Shown piece by piece: positions 1 through 10,000 of a DNA stretch of 49,940 bases; within the stretch, counting starts at the first letter, position 1; every line of letters begins with the position of its first letter. Source of the DNA: JAISGQ01 sp045604945. Lineage in GTDB: Bacteria; Bacillota; Clostridia; Oscillospirales; Acutalibacteraceae. Made by a program: the position numbers and the translations under genes. The DNA is taken from NCBI GenBank assembly GCA_045604945.1, contig JAZUPA010000102.1:1-49940 (forward strand), read 5' to 3'. The notes under the pieces were generated by a model. It did no database searches, was not told the DNA's origin, and saw only the letters and a program-made list of their open reading frames with translations.

Positions 1-879
1 CTTGGCCTCCGACTTGACTCCACATGGAGAATAACCGTCCCAGTTAAATGTATTGATAATGCATATACTCTAAACACTGCTTGTAAAGAGCTTTCTAAAC
101 ATTGTGATTTTCTTGTTAGCTACTTAATTTCTACTTCAAGAAATGATGATCATAGTATTACGGTATTGATTGATAAGGATATGAGCATTTATGATGCTTT
201 TTTCTATGGGATCGAAAAAAGAGATATTGTCATCGATTATGTTAGCTCACTTGAAAACAAAGGAATTTCTAAAATATCACATCAAACGATATTAGATATG
301 CTGCCAGTTTATTCTCGTGCCGCAAAGAAAGTGGAGTTAGAACTTTCAAACTTTCAAACGGACGATATTGCCAATTCGAAAAAAATAATTGATATTTGTT
401 CTAGAGTTAAGAGCGTTGATAGCATTCGCGAGAAAATACACCGAAAAGGCATCTGTCAATTCGACATATTCAATTGCTTTGATGACATCGCCGGAGTTCG
501 CTGCACTTGTGAGTTCCTAGGCGATGTATATGATGTTCTTGATTACATAAAGAGTAACCCTCTCTTCGAAGTACTTTCTGTTGAAAACAAAATAGAAGAA
601 CCAACTAAGGCTGGATATCGTGGAATACATGTGATAGTTTCTACAAGTATTTTTTATCATGGAATAGTATACGAGAATATTAAAGTTGAAATTCAATTAC
701 GAACTGCATTTCAAAATGCATGGTCAATGAAGACTCACCAATTAACATATAAGCGTGAGTCTGAAATCTCGGAGGAAATAGCTAACACCCTGAAGATGAT
801 GAGCGATGCCTTGAAAGAGGCCGATGATGCTGCTCAACAAATAAGAGATACTCTACGAAAAGGTGGTGAGATTAAGTGA
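1..879 (+). CDS. RelA/SpoT-domain (p)ppGpp-synthetase-like protein, 5' end outside window
   Basis: The frame is open from base 1 with no ATG, GTG or TTG codon before a TTG at 166, and no ribosome binding site there, so the gene starts left of the window. The C-terminal part has the nucleotide pyrophosphokinase pattern: RVKSVDSI..KI.RK, then FDDIAGVRC (Mg/nucleotide aspartate), GYRGIH (tyrosine that stacks on the guanine in this family) and EIQLRT. Enzymes of this fold move pyrophosphate from ATP to GTP/GDP, or in toxic small alarmone synthetases to other nucleotides or tRNA. No HD hydrolase domain is visible, so it would be synthesis-only. About 120 visible residues before the domain are unrecognised. 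The stop overlaps the next start (GTGA at 876-879), which implies translational coupling to the ABC-3C genes. An effector or signal role in that system is inference. Confidence 0.8.
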   Translation, partial: LGLRLDSTWRITVPVKCIDNAYTLNTACKELSKHCDFLVSYLISTSRNDDHSITVLIDKDMSIYDAFFYGIEKRDIVIDYVSSLENKGISKISHQTILDMLPVYSRAAKKVELELSNFQTDDIANSKKIIDICSRVKSVDSIREKIHRKGICQFDIFNCFDDIAGVRCTCEFLGDVYDVLDYIKSNPLFEVLSVENKIEEPTKAGYRGIHVIVSTSIFYHGIVYENIKVEIQLRTAFQNAWSMKTHQLTYKRESEISEEIANTLKMMSDALKEADDAAQQIRDTLRKGGEIK

Positions 880-2078
880 CCACACATCAAGCGCCAGCAC
901 AAATGCTTGGCTATTTATATCAAGTAAGATACGCCCTCAAGCTATTACTAAGCGAAGAAAATCCTCATTGTCAAATCAGTATGGAACGTTTTGATGATGT
1001 CGCATTTAGTCAGAGCGATACACCAATACAGATGATTCAGCTCAAGCACCACGTTAGCCGACAAGGTGATTTGAGCGATTCAAGCACAGATATTTGGCGC
1101 ACATTAAATGTTTGGATGGATGCTGTATCTGAAAACGAATCGTTATTATCTGATACCGAATTTCTTATTATAACAACTGCATCCACTCCAAACAACTCGG
1201 CCGCATCATTTTTAAGAACAAATGAGAGGAATATTTCTAAGGCTTATGAAAAACTAAAACATACTGCTGACACATCTACAAGCGAAAAAAACAGATTATA
1301 CTATCAGGCCTTTTCTTCCTTTGGTATAGAACGAATGCACACCCTTCTCTCAAAGATTAAAATTATTGATGGTGCAAGTAATATTCTTGATGTTACGCGT
1401 GATCTATATAGGATTATTCGATATAGCTGTCTGCCTCAGTTCGAAGAACGTATTCGCGAAAGTATAGAAGGTTGGTGGTTTCAAAAATCAATAGAAGCAC
1501 TATGTTCAGCTTCCCCGATATTTATTACTCAACAACAAGTTCGTTCACTAGTTGTTTCTATCAGCCAGCAATATGCCGATGATAATTTACCGATTGATGT
1601 TTGGGACTATGACACATTGACCAAGGATGATCTAGGGCCTGATGAGAGAGTGTTTTTCGAACAATTAAAATTAATTTGCATTAGCAATAAGCATTTGAAT
1701 ATTGCCATTAGAGATTATTATCGAGCCTTTATGCAAAGAGCGCAATGGATTAGAAATGGTTTACTGTTTATTAACGACCTTGAAGAATATGAGCAAAGAT
1801 TGATTGACGAATGGGAGCATCTTTTTGCACATATGGAAGATAAACTTTCAATAATGGGGACGCAAGTTACAGAGGAAGATAAAGTCACATATGGAAAAGA
1901 GTTATTAAGTAAAATCGAAATGAGCAACGTGCTAATTCGCCCCAAAGTAAAAGAGGCATTTATTATGCGAGGTAGCTATCACATACTCGCCAATCAGCTA
2001 AAAGTGGGTTGGCACATTGATTTTCAAGAACGCCTAACACATCTTTTATCCATATCAAAAGGAGGAGGCAACAAATGA
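876..2078 (+). CDS. ABC-3C system nuclease-like/CTD component
   Basis: This 400-residue protein starts at GTG with a good AGGTGGTGAG ribosome binding site. The N-terminus (MLGYLYQVRYALKLLL, then ERFDDV and QLKHH at residues 55-59) fits a restriction-endonuclease-like fold with an E/D...QxK active site, as in Cap4/DUF4297 nucleases. Residues D40/D41, Q55 and K57 are the likely metal and catalytic positions. The rest is helical and ends just before a middle-component gene, matching the CTD component of ABC-three-component systems. Overlaps of 4 bp on both sides (GTGA, ATGA) place it in one operon. The family call rests on gene order plus the N-terminal motif. Nuclease activity is inference. Confidence 0.7.
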   Translation: MTTHQAPAQMLGYLYQVRYALKLLLSEENPHCQISMERFDDVAFSQSDTPIQMIQLKHHVSRQGDLSDSSTDIWRTLNVWMDAVSENESLLSDTEFLIITTASTPNNSAASFLRTNERNISKAYEKLKHTADTSTSEKNRLYYQAFSSFGIERMHTLLSKIKIIDGASNILDVTRDLYRIIRYSCLPQFEERIRESIEGWWFQKSIEALCSASPIFITQQQVRSLVVSISQQYADDNLPIDVWDYDTLTKDDLGPDERVFFEQLKLICISNKHLNIAIRDYYRAFMQRAQWIRNGLLFINDLEEYEQRLIDEWEHLFAHMEDKLSIMGTQVTEEDKVTYGKELLSKIEMSNVLIRPKVKEAFIMRGSYHILANQLKVGWHIDFQERLTHLLSISKGGGNK

Positions 2079-2563
2079 AAAGCTGGGATCAAAGAGCTCA
2101 CGAGGTTGCCTATCTGCTTAATCCAGCTTTTTGCAGCCGATTAATTTTTGCTTCGATCAAAGAATATGAAGTAAAAGCTAAACATGATTTCCCGTTTTCT
2201 CTATCGTATCTAGTCTTGCCGTTGGTGTTGCATAAACAAACAAGAAATAGAATTAATAGTCGTACGCAACTGTTAAATTGGATACAGTCTAATCAAGATC
2301 TGATGATTGGTTTTGCGAGAAGAGCAAAAGATCTTGCCGTAATAACAAATGAATCTCTTGAATTTCTTCTTCAGACCAACATGATTGAAATATCTCAAAA
2401 TGGAAACATTAAAACAACTTCACACCAGAAAGCACTTAGTAAAACACGTTATGTTGATAATGAAATAACTGAGTGCATCAGAAAAAGCGAGCATGTAGCA
2501 AGATGGTTCGCAAGTGCAGGAAAAGTTGAAACCATTTATGTAAGTTTGGGGGTTCGTCCATAA
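2075..2563 (+). CDS. ABC-3C system middle component
   Basis: This 162-residue protein has no catalytic motif. It begins MKSWDQRAHEVAYLLNPAFC and continues SLSYLVLPLVLHKQTR, a pattern I recognise from three-component ABC system middle components: small proteins always found between the CTD component and a DUF3732-type ATPase. They are thought to bridge ATPase and effector. AAAGGAGGAGG lies just before the start, an ATGA overlap joins it to the preceding gene, and a TAATG overlap joins it to the ATPase gene. Confidence 0.75.
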   Translation: MKSWDQRAHEVAYLLNPAFCSRLIFASIKEYEVKAKHDFPFSLSYLVLPLVLHKQTRNRINSRTQLLNWIQSNQDLMIGFARRAKDLAVITNESLEFLLQTNMIEISQNGNIKTTSHQKALSKTRYVDNEITECIRKSEHVARWFASAGKVETIYVSLGVRP

Positions 2564-4485
2564 TGCAAATACTAGAGCTGGTTTTATATGGCTATAACGG
2601 TAAAACACGTCATTTGCGCTTTTCGCTAGGAAAAGTAAATATTATTCCTGGACGCTCAAAATCCGGAAAATCTGCAGTTGGGGACATAATTGACTATTGT
2701 TTAGGCAGCAGTTCATGCAACATTGCAGACGGAATTATTCGAGAGAAGGTTGCATGGTACGGTCTTCTCCTACAGTTCGCAAATGATCGTGTTTTCGTTG
2801 CTCGCAAAAATCCAGATTCAGGTCAACAGAGCACAAGTCATTGTTATATTGAAATAGGCGAAAAGATTGAAGTTCCCGAATCGTGCAATTTTTTATCAAA
2901 CTCAAATGTGGACAATATTAAAAATACTTTATCCTTACGTTTGGGTATTGACGAAAATCTACATAGGCCGTCAGAAGGACAAAGTCGAACAGCATTATCA
3001 GCTAACATTCGCCATGCGTTATTTTATTGTTTTCAGTGCCAAGACGAAATTGCCGCTAAAAACTTTCTCTTTCATCGCCAATCAGAAGATCATATTACTC
3101 AATCAATTAAAGATACTTTACCATATTTTCTCGGTGTCATTGACGATGAATCCCTTGCTCTTGAAAACGAGAGAGGGATACTAAAACGTAAGCTTATTAT
3201 AGAAAAACGGAAACTTGAAGAAAATAGAGCTCTATTGGGCGGGGGTACAGATCGTGCGATAAGGCTACTTGGAGAGGCTCGCCAAGTAGGCCTTGTTGCC
3301 GAGGATTCACAACTTGATTATTCTGACTACGATTCTCTATATGCAACACTAAACAACATAACCCAATGGACTCCGGACAATGCTACAGTCGAAAACATGG
3401 ATCGTTTGAGTTTTCTTCAAAGCCAGCTTGCCAAAGTCACAGATGAACTTGCAGAAATAGAATTCAATTTATCTGAGGCAAAATTGTTCTCTGGAGAGAC
3501 TATTGGATTCAGCTCAGAAGCTCAACATCAAAAAATTCGTCTAGAGTCAATCGGTTTGTTTGAATCTCTTGATTTTTCTACTGAAAGCTGTCCCTTATGT
3601 TCTAGCAAGTTAGATCATCCATTGCCTAGTGTTGATGCAATAAAACAATCCATCATAGATTTGGATCAAGCTATTGCAAATGTTACAAAAGAAAGGCCAA
3701 AACTTCGTGCGTATATTGACTCTCTTGAGCGAGAAAGGCAGGCAAAACGTGAGCTTATTAGAGGTATGGAATCCGAGATAGATGGTCTATATGAGCAACA
3801 GGACAGCGCAAAAAAGATACGAGATTTAAATTCTCGTCGTGCAAAAGTAGTCGGACGTATCAGCTTATGGCTTGAAAGTGTAGAAAACGACTTTGACTCT
3901 AAAACAACAATTCAGTCAATTCAAACATTAGAAAAGCGGATACAAGAAATAGATAGCACACTCAGTGTAGAAACTATAGCAGAACGCAAACAATCGGTAT
4001 TATCCCGAATTCAAGTTGACATGACTTCATGGGCAAAACAGTTGGATTTAGAGCACTGTAGTAATCCATACAGACTTGATCTTAACAGAGTTACCGTTGT
4101 TGTCGATAAACCTGAACGCCCTGTTCCGCTAAAGCAATTAGGAAGCGGATCAAATTGGGTTGGTGTGCATCTTGTTACTTATTTTGCGCTTCATAAGTTT
4201 TTCAGAGAACGAAATAGACCTGTTCCCAGCTTTTTATACGTCGATCAGCCGTCTCAGGTTTATTTTCCATCCGAAACCGATGAGCAAAGAACGGATTGGG
4301 AAGAAGTAAATAAAATGTATAATTTCATTTACGAAAGAACACAAGAATTTAATGGCACTTTTCAAGTAATCATAGTTGACCATGCAAATCTCGATAACAA
4401 TAATTTTCGAGAGAACACGGTTGAATCTTGGTTATCTAAAGATGCGAGTTTGGTTCCTATCGATTGGATGGATACAGACATATAG
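2563..4485 (+). CDS. ABC-3C ATPase, DUF3732/Rad50-like
   Basis: This 640-residue SMC/Rad50-style ATPase has Walker A GRSKSGKS at residues 30-37, followed by DYCLGSSSCNI..GIIREKV, typical of DUF3732. A long coiled coil (about 190-480) is interrupted by CPLC near residue 343, resembling a zinc-hook apex. Walker B/D-loop is FLYVDQPSQVYFP with D561; the QPSQ replaces the usual E.xxALD and is diagnostic for this family. The likely role is to sense or load on nucleic acid and gate the upstream effector. It is the last gene of the operon, followed 22 bp later by a strong terminator. Confidence 0.85.
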   Translation: MQILELVLYGYNGKTRHLRFSLGKVNIIPGRSKSGKSAVGDIIDYCLGSSSCNIADGIIREKVAWYGLLLQFANDRVFVARKNPDSGQQSTSHCYIEIGEKIEVPESCNFLSNSNVDNIKNTLSLRLGIDENLHRPSEGQSRTALSANIRHALFYCFQCQDEIAAKNFLFHRQSEDHITQSIKDTLPYFLGVIDDESLALENERGILKRKLIIEKRKLEENRALLGGGTDRAIRLLGEARQVGLVAEDSQLDYSDYDSLYATLNNITQWTPDNATVENMDRLSFLQSQLAKVTDELAEIEFNLSEAKLFSGETIGFSSEAQHQKIRLESIGLFESLDFSTESCPLCSSKLDHPLPSVDAIKQSIIDLDQAIANVTKERPKLRAYIDSLERERQAKRELIRGMESEIDGLYEQQDSAKKIRDLNSRRAKVVGRISLWLESVENDFDSKTTIQSIQTLEKRIQEIDSTLSVETIAERKQSVLSRIQVDMTSWAKQLDLEHCSNPYRLDLNRVTVVVDKPERPVPLKQLGSGSNWVGVHLVTYFALHKFFRERNRPVPSFLYVDQPSQVYFPSETDEQRTDWEEVNKMYNFIYERTQEFNGTFQVIIVDHANLDNNNFRENTVESWLSKDASLVPIDWMDTDI

Positions 4486-4507
4486 TCATTTCATCTCATA
4501 ACACATT

Positions 4508-4553
4508 AAAAGAAAAATCCCGATGAGAACAATCTCTTCGGGATTTTTCTTTT
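4508..4553 (+). terminator. Rho-independent terminator of the ABC-3C operon
   Basis: A perfect 16-bp stem pairs 4508-4523 with 4538-4553, with an inner GAGA/TCTC extension and an ACAA loop. A-tracts on one side and T-tracts on the other let it act on both strands. Confidence 0.9.
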
Positions 4554-4574
4554 AACGGTGCAGTTAAATTTTTA

Positions 4575-4594
4575 AGATCAGAAACAGATTGTCC
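4575..4594. repeat. Direct repeat copy 1 (island boundary candidate)
   Basis: AGATCAGAAACAGATTGTCC recurs at 14450-14469 with one mismatch (A/C at the fourteenth base). Each copy lies roughly 20 bp after a terminator hairpin. About 10 bp downstream, 4605-4643 shares AAATTAAATAGTG.CAG and TCCGTT..TA...CCG blocks with 14315-14366. It may be an attachment or recombination remnant. Confidence 0.5.
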
Positions 4595-4653
4595 GATAAG
4601 CTACAAAATTAAATAGTGCAGTGCAAGTCCGTTATTACTGCCGATTTTATTGG

Positions 4654-4694
4654 AAACAAAAAAGCAGCCACGCATCTGCATGACTGCTATGTAT
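4654..4694 (-). terminator. Terminator of the phosphoesterase operon; cassette repeat copy 1
   Basis: On the - strand, stem GCAGTCATGC / GCGTGGCTGC (4687-4664, 8 of 10 pairs, 4-nt loop) is followed by six T. The 38-bp stretch 4657-4694 is nearly identical to 12336-12372: one base shorter there, with three substitutions. Confidence 0.8.
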
Positions 4695-4773
4695 GGGGTG
4701 TTACTGTGTGTAGTGTTCCATAATGCTTGCCGCGCATATAACCAGGCATTAAGCGGCAGTTTGTACACCTGGT

Positions 4774-7050
4774 TTATTTCTTATCAATGGGTTTCACCTT
4801 CCATGTGTATTGTCCTTTTTCAGCACCCACCACGGCAAAAGAGTATTCCGCCTTCGCAATTATGAAGTTGCTATAAATCCCATGTTTATATACCCGATAT
4901 TTTGACGATGACAATGAGGCATTTAAGGATAAATCATTACTATGCACGTGTCCCGAGAGAAAGAGGATATTGCTGGCGGTTTCAATAATTCGTTGCATTG
5001 TTTTTCTGAATCTTCCAGTATCATAACCGATCATGTCATACATTCCATGAAATTTACCATTAAGAAAAGTAATAAATTCATCCTTATAGCCACTATCCCT
5101 GTCACTGCGTTGTAAATAGATATACAACTCCGTCATGTCAGTATATATATCACTCTTCAGAAATCGTGTTACCCATTCATTTCTATTGTCCTCTCGATAG
5201 CTTGAATCTATTTTATTCTTTAATCTGGAATAAGCAGTTTGATAATCATCTTGAATCTGGAGAATTCGGTTGCCAACAACTCCCTTGCAGATTGCCGCAA
5301 TAAATCTTCTGTACCGCATATAAGCTTTTTGAAGTACCCTTGTCAACTCAGTATTTTTTTCATTGTCATCATATTTCCATATTTCGTATGCATCTGCTAT
5401 ATAGTCAATCTTGTATTTTGGTCCATGATGAACCAGGCATATCTGATAAGGTCCATTTTCACCATCAACATTTTTGTATAGCCTCAGTAAAAGTTCAACT
5501 TTATCGCGATTTATTCCCACCTTGTTGTTCTGTAATACATTAGCATTCGATACGGAATTTAGCGAAAGAACTTTTAGATTTAGATTTCTGTAATACCTAA
5601 ACTCATTCAAATCGTTGTCGATCAATGTGTCTATTGGAGCATCAAGGAATTCCATTAGCATTCCAATAAAATATGTGAATTTAACCAACGTATCGGTGCT
5701 ACTTGATAAATCTGGTTCTCCAAGCTTTGTTTTTCGAGCCTTGCTTGATGATACCAGCTCATTCATGGTAAGGTAGTCGTGATTTCCTGTTGTAATCATA
5801 ATTCGCCTTTTCCAATCATGAGAAAGTCGACAAACGCCACCTGTTTCAACACTCCATAGTTCTTCCGCAACTTTCCGGATAAAAGCAGAAGCTTTCCTAT
5901 AGGAATGCCGAGCCGATGAAGCCGAGTACGACCCGTTTACTATATCTCCGGTAATAGCTAATAAATCTATTTTTTGCTCTTCTTCCAGCTTTTTTAAGAA
6001 CTGGCTGCAGCGCTTACTCGTTGTGTCCCAAGATGAATCATTGGTAACGTGAAGGTCAGATATGTGGAGAATATAAGGAAATCCTGTTTTGTGTTCGGCA
6101 TTTGAATTTGCCTCGCTGAATTTTTCATCTATGCTTTTTATATAACTACAATCAAATCGATAGTTAAGCAGAGTTGCATAATCTCTCCGAAGCACCTCCA
6201 TAAGCCTGTCACGTAAAAACAGAATTTTTGCGCAAATTCTGATTATGTCGATAGGCTCCTTATCGCAAAGATTTGTGGTCTTGGGATCAAAGTGAAGCAA
6301 CAGATAGAAACATTTAGCCTCATCCTCCTCATGCTCTTCACATACTGCATATGGTAGTTTGATCGCTATGAGATTCCCACATATGCAAATACCAAATGGG
6401 TTCAGTTTGGGCTGGGAATTCATACAGCACCTTATCTCGTGAAGCGTTTTGTCAAACTCAATTTCATCGTTTTGTTCATCTGAATTACAGAGATAGCCCG
6501 AACGAGTAATCAGTTGCGGCTTGCTGTTTTCTCCTCCGACATATATAGTATAGCACATCTTACTGGAAACCATGTCCGCAATTGATATACATATATCCTC
6601 GTACAAATACGGCATATCATCATATAATATGTTTTCGTATTTTGTTTCTGCGAGATATTTTATTATCTGGTAATAATGAAGCATTAATGTTATTTGCTCA
6701 TATTGTATTATGTCTTTGCCGTTTTCGTCTTTATCACCTTCGATGCCATGCCATTCGCTCCAAAACCTAATATAGTGGCTCAATGGGTTTTGACGCAGAA
6801 AACCATCTACATCCGGTAACACTTTTAGAAACCCAGTAAGCTTACGTTTTAGCTTGTCAACAATAGTGTCCCGACTTGATAACCCCCCTTCACCAAAATA
6901 TAGATATTTCTTATATTCTTCTTTGTCTTCTAACTCATAAAGGCATCTTTTATCCAGTTCTTCCATGAAATCAAAAAACATTCTTGTATTTTCAAGTATT
7001 ATTGCAGACTTAATTTGTTCTTCTAAAACAGAAGAATCGTATTCTGCCAT
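4774..7050 (-). CDS. Calcineurin-like metallophosphoesterase, conflict-system type
   Basis: This 758-residue protein has the full metallophosphoesterase set in its C-terminal part: ISDLH (residues 331-334), ITGDI (about 366-369), TGNHD (421-425), then LVHHG and LSGHVHS. Such domains hydrolyse phosphodiesters or phosphomonoesters with two metal ions. The first ~320 residues are unidentified; 150-255 alternate strands and cysteines in a way that could be a GAF-like sensor, a weak guess. A helical insert of ~130 residues separates the HH and GHVH motifs, unlike housekeeping enzymes. It starts at ATG after AAAAAGGGGGA, 15 bp behind the giant GHKL/PRTase gene, so the two form an operon. No signal peptide is seen, so it should be cytosolic. 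The substrate is unknown. Confidence 0.8.
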   Translation of the reverse strand: MAEYDSSVLEEQIKSAIILENTRMFFDFMEELDKRCLYELEDKEEYKKYLYFGEGGLSSRDTIVDKLKRKLTGFLKVLPDVDGFLRQNPLSHYIRFWSEWHGIEGDKDENGKDIIQYEQITLMLHYYQIIKYLAETKYENILYDDMPYLYEDICISIADMVSSKMCYTIYVGGENSKPQLITRSGYLCNSDEQNDEIEFDKTLHEIRCCMNSQPKLNPFGICICGNLIAIKLPYAVCEEHEEDEAKCFYLLLHFDPKTTNLCDKEPIDIIRICAKILFLRDRLMEVLRRDYATLLNYRFDCSYIKSIDEKFSEANSNAEHKTGFPYILHISDLHVTNDSSWDTTSKRCSQFLKKLEEEQKIDLLAITGDIVNGSYSASSARHSYRKASAFIRKVAEELWSVETGGVCRLSHDWKRRIMITTGNHDYLTMNELVSSSKARKTKLGEPDLSSSTDTLVKFTYFIGMLMEFLDAPIDTLIDNDLNEFRYYRNLNLKVLSLNSVSNANVLQNNKVGINRDKVELLLRLYKNVDGENGPYQICLVHHGPKYKIDYIADAYEIWKYDDNEKNTELTRVLQKAYMRYRRFIAAICKGVVGNRILQIQDDYQTAYSRLKNKIDSSYREDNRNEWVTRFLKSDIYTDMTELYIYLQRSDRDSGYKDEFITFLNGKFHGMYDMIGYDTGRFRKTMQRIIETASNILFLSGHVHSNDLSLNASLSSSKYRVYKHGIYSNFIIAKAEYSFAVVGAEKGQYTWKVKPIDKK

Positions 7051-7065
7051 GTTGTTTCCCCCTTT

Positions 7066-10000
7066 TTATGTTTGACTGCTATTATCATTACCCATTTTCA
7101 TCCTAAGCAACCTGAAGCATGGGGTATCGTCGTTTGTCAACATACTTGCGGTTTTTATGGAAAGTATGTACTTCTTCAGCATTGTTTGATCAGATGGCAT
7201 TTCGGTCAGCAATATATCGTCTGGCAAGCTCTGCAATTCTGCAACAGAAGTAAATGCGTCTCCCCATCCGTATCTGTACTTTTCAAGTAATTTAGAATAC
7301 ATCCTAACTGCTTCCGATATCCTATCTGAATTGTATATACGAGGAGATTGCAGCATGGCCAACCGGTTTACCAATGTGCAAAACAGTTGATATTGCAGAT
7401 AAGCGCACGGATTATCGCTTGATTTTGGGGTATTTCGTATTGTTTGTATGATTTGCTTCAAATAATCATTTGACGTTGTCGAGTATAGTTCTCCTACATC
7501 TGGTTCTAAAAGAATATTAAGCAAATCATGCATTACTTCGGTAATCGCCCACCTAATGTGGTAGTAATTTGCAAGATGCTCACGAGAAATTACTTTTATA
7601 TACGATTCTATTTTCTCAAATTTCTCGTACATTGTGCGTCTGTCAGGCGTCGGCTTTCCTTTTTCATCAGCCTTGTCTTTACAGCATTCAGACAACAAGA
7701 ATAAGATGGTATTATATGCGAGTTCTTTGTTGTGCTCTTGCGCTCCCGGCTTGTACAACAGTTCGTAATATGCTGTGTTCATCGTGGTCAGTCGCAAATA
7801 CGCACGTTCTGAAACAATATATTTCATGAGGTTTGTAGCGACCTTGTTCATCTGCTCACGACAGTCAGGATCAAGGCTGCCAATATAACTGTCAAAAGTG
7901 TGTTGGCTTAAAATCTGCATTAGTTCGTAATAGACCATATTGGCATCCAATTTTTCGCAAGCAGCTCCCCGTTTTATGTTGTTTTCCCTTTCAAATAAAG
8001 AGAATGAACCTTTTATATATTCTACAATTGATTTTTTCAGTTCACATATTTTTAAATCAGATGCCCTTTTGTCGGAACAATAACAAAGCCATAGTTTAAG
8101 CCACGCAAAATACGAGTGATTATTGCGCATCTCGCACTCAAGCCATTGTTCGTACTCTGCTGGGGTTCGCTTCTCATGCTTCTTTGATAGTCTTGCAAAT
8201 TCCTTGGCAATATCGGGATTCGCAGAACGTTTTCTTAAAAGATCATACCTTTCCTGAATCTTACAGCCCGGGCAGAAATTGTTATTTGTGTTGTATGACG
8301 GAATAAAGAGGTTAATATATGCATGCAGATTCTGAACCGGCTTATCGACAAAGTTGTTTATTGTTTCAAACGAGTTGCGATTTATTAGAAGGAATATTTT
8401 TTTGAAAACAACAATGCTGCTGTAATACTCTATCCCGGATTCCTCCAATAACATACGCATCAGCATTTTCCCTCGCTGCAAGGTTTGTCCGGTGACAATT
8501 GAGTCATCAATATAATAGAAGTTTATTGCAGCGTTAGGGTTAAACCGCCGTATTTTCATAAACTCTTGAGATATGTACTTAAATTTGGTACGTGCATCTT
8601 CTTTATATGTATTTGTTATATCAATATGCAGGAATCTCAGACTGCTTGAAAATACAGTATCAATTATTATTTTCAAGAACAACGAATTGGTTATGTTCAA
8701 AGGAGAGAGCACTACATTAAAAGCATCTGGCTCAATCCTTTGACGTTTTGCCCATGATTCTATTTCTTTCTTTTTCCTTATGGTTAGTTTCTGAAAATCA
8801 AAGTAAAACTGGTAATGGTTGTTACCCCGATAAATATGAGAATAAATAACCGATTGATGGCATTCATTTGATGACAAACTGGGCTGAAGTGCTTTTATCC
8901 TGCTGTCGACCTTGTCTGCTGACGGCAAGTTATTTTCCGATATCAGTATAGTGCTTTTATGCTCATGCAATCGAAAAATCGCCGCAGGTAAAGTTGATGT
9001 CTTGTCAACCTGAATCAGTGGGAGAGCCACCTTTCCTTCACAAAGCTGGCAAATTTCGGCATCGTACCATCGAGAATCTGCAGCAAGTAAATAGGACACT
9101 TCACCGCCATCAGTATCGTTTTTCTGAGGCCGCAGGACAATAGAACCCTTAATATTCTTCATCCTTTCAATATCCCAATACTTTCTGATCAAATCTATAT
9201 CGTCACTCGGACGCTCTTTTCCATCATGCAGCAAGAAACTATTAACGGCAATAACAGCGAAATTGCGAATGTAATTTACCAAAATGCCTGTTTTTTTAAT
9301 ATCCGTAATAACTTTATCCACGGTACTGTGAATCTTGTATATTGTTGACATGGTGGTGCCTATCGGAATAATTGTAAAGCAAAATAAGTTCATCTTTTCT
9401 CTTCTCAACGGTTCCGATAAATACTCCAGCCTGTTCCTGCGAACATCATCCTCCTCTGTTGTGGCAATAGTCTGATATATTTTTGAAACTAATTTAAGAC
9501 CCGATTCATCAGAATCACGCGTCGCTTGTCCAATTATCTTGGATACTTGCTGTATCAAAATGGATGAATAATTCTCATACCCCACAATAAGGATCTTATT
9601 CTTTTTGCTATCAAGCGTTTTGAGGCTGAACAAAATTTCACTGCTAATTAAATAAGCGAATCGGTATATGTTTCCTATATTGTGAAATAGCAGCTCTGCC
9701 TCATAAAAGTCTTGCAGATGAATTCTTGAGCTGATGCGCACATGAACGTTTGAGATTTTACACCCATATTCCTTTTCTCGTATGTCTGTATTGAGAGCGT
9801 TGTTCATTCTTTCCAGGAAATAACATTGCTCCTTGGTGTGGTCGCTCAATATCAAGTCATAAGGAAACTGAGAAACAGCGTCTTGTCCCTTGGTGCACTC
9901 ATAATCCGCCAAGTATTTAAGTAAAGGTATAAACTCCAGCGTGCTCTCAGAGTTATAGTAGGCAAAAACATTAGCTGTTGCATACACAGAGGATATACTA

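Noticed and set aside
166..186. TTG at 166 or ATG at 181 as start of the RelA/SpoT-domain gene
   Set aside because: No ribosome binding site precedes either, and the same frame is open to base 1, so the start lies outside the window.
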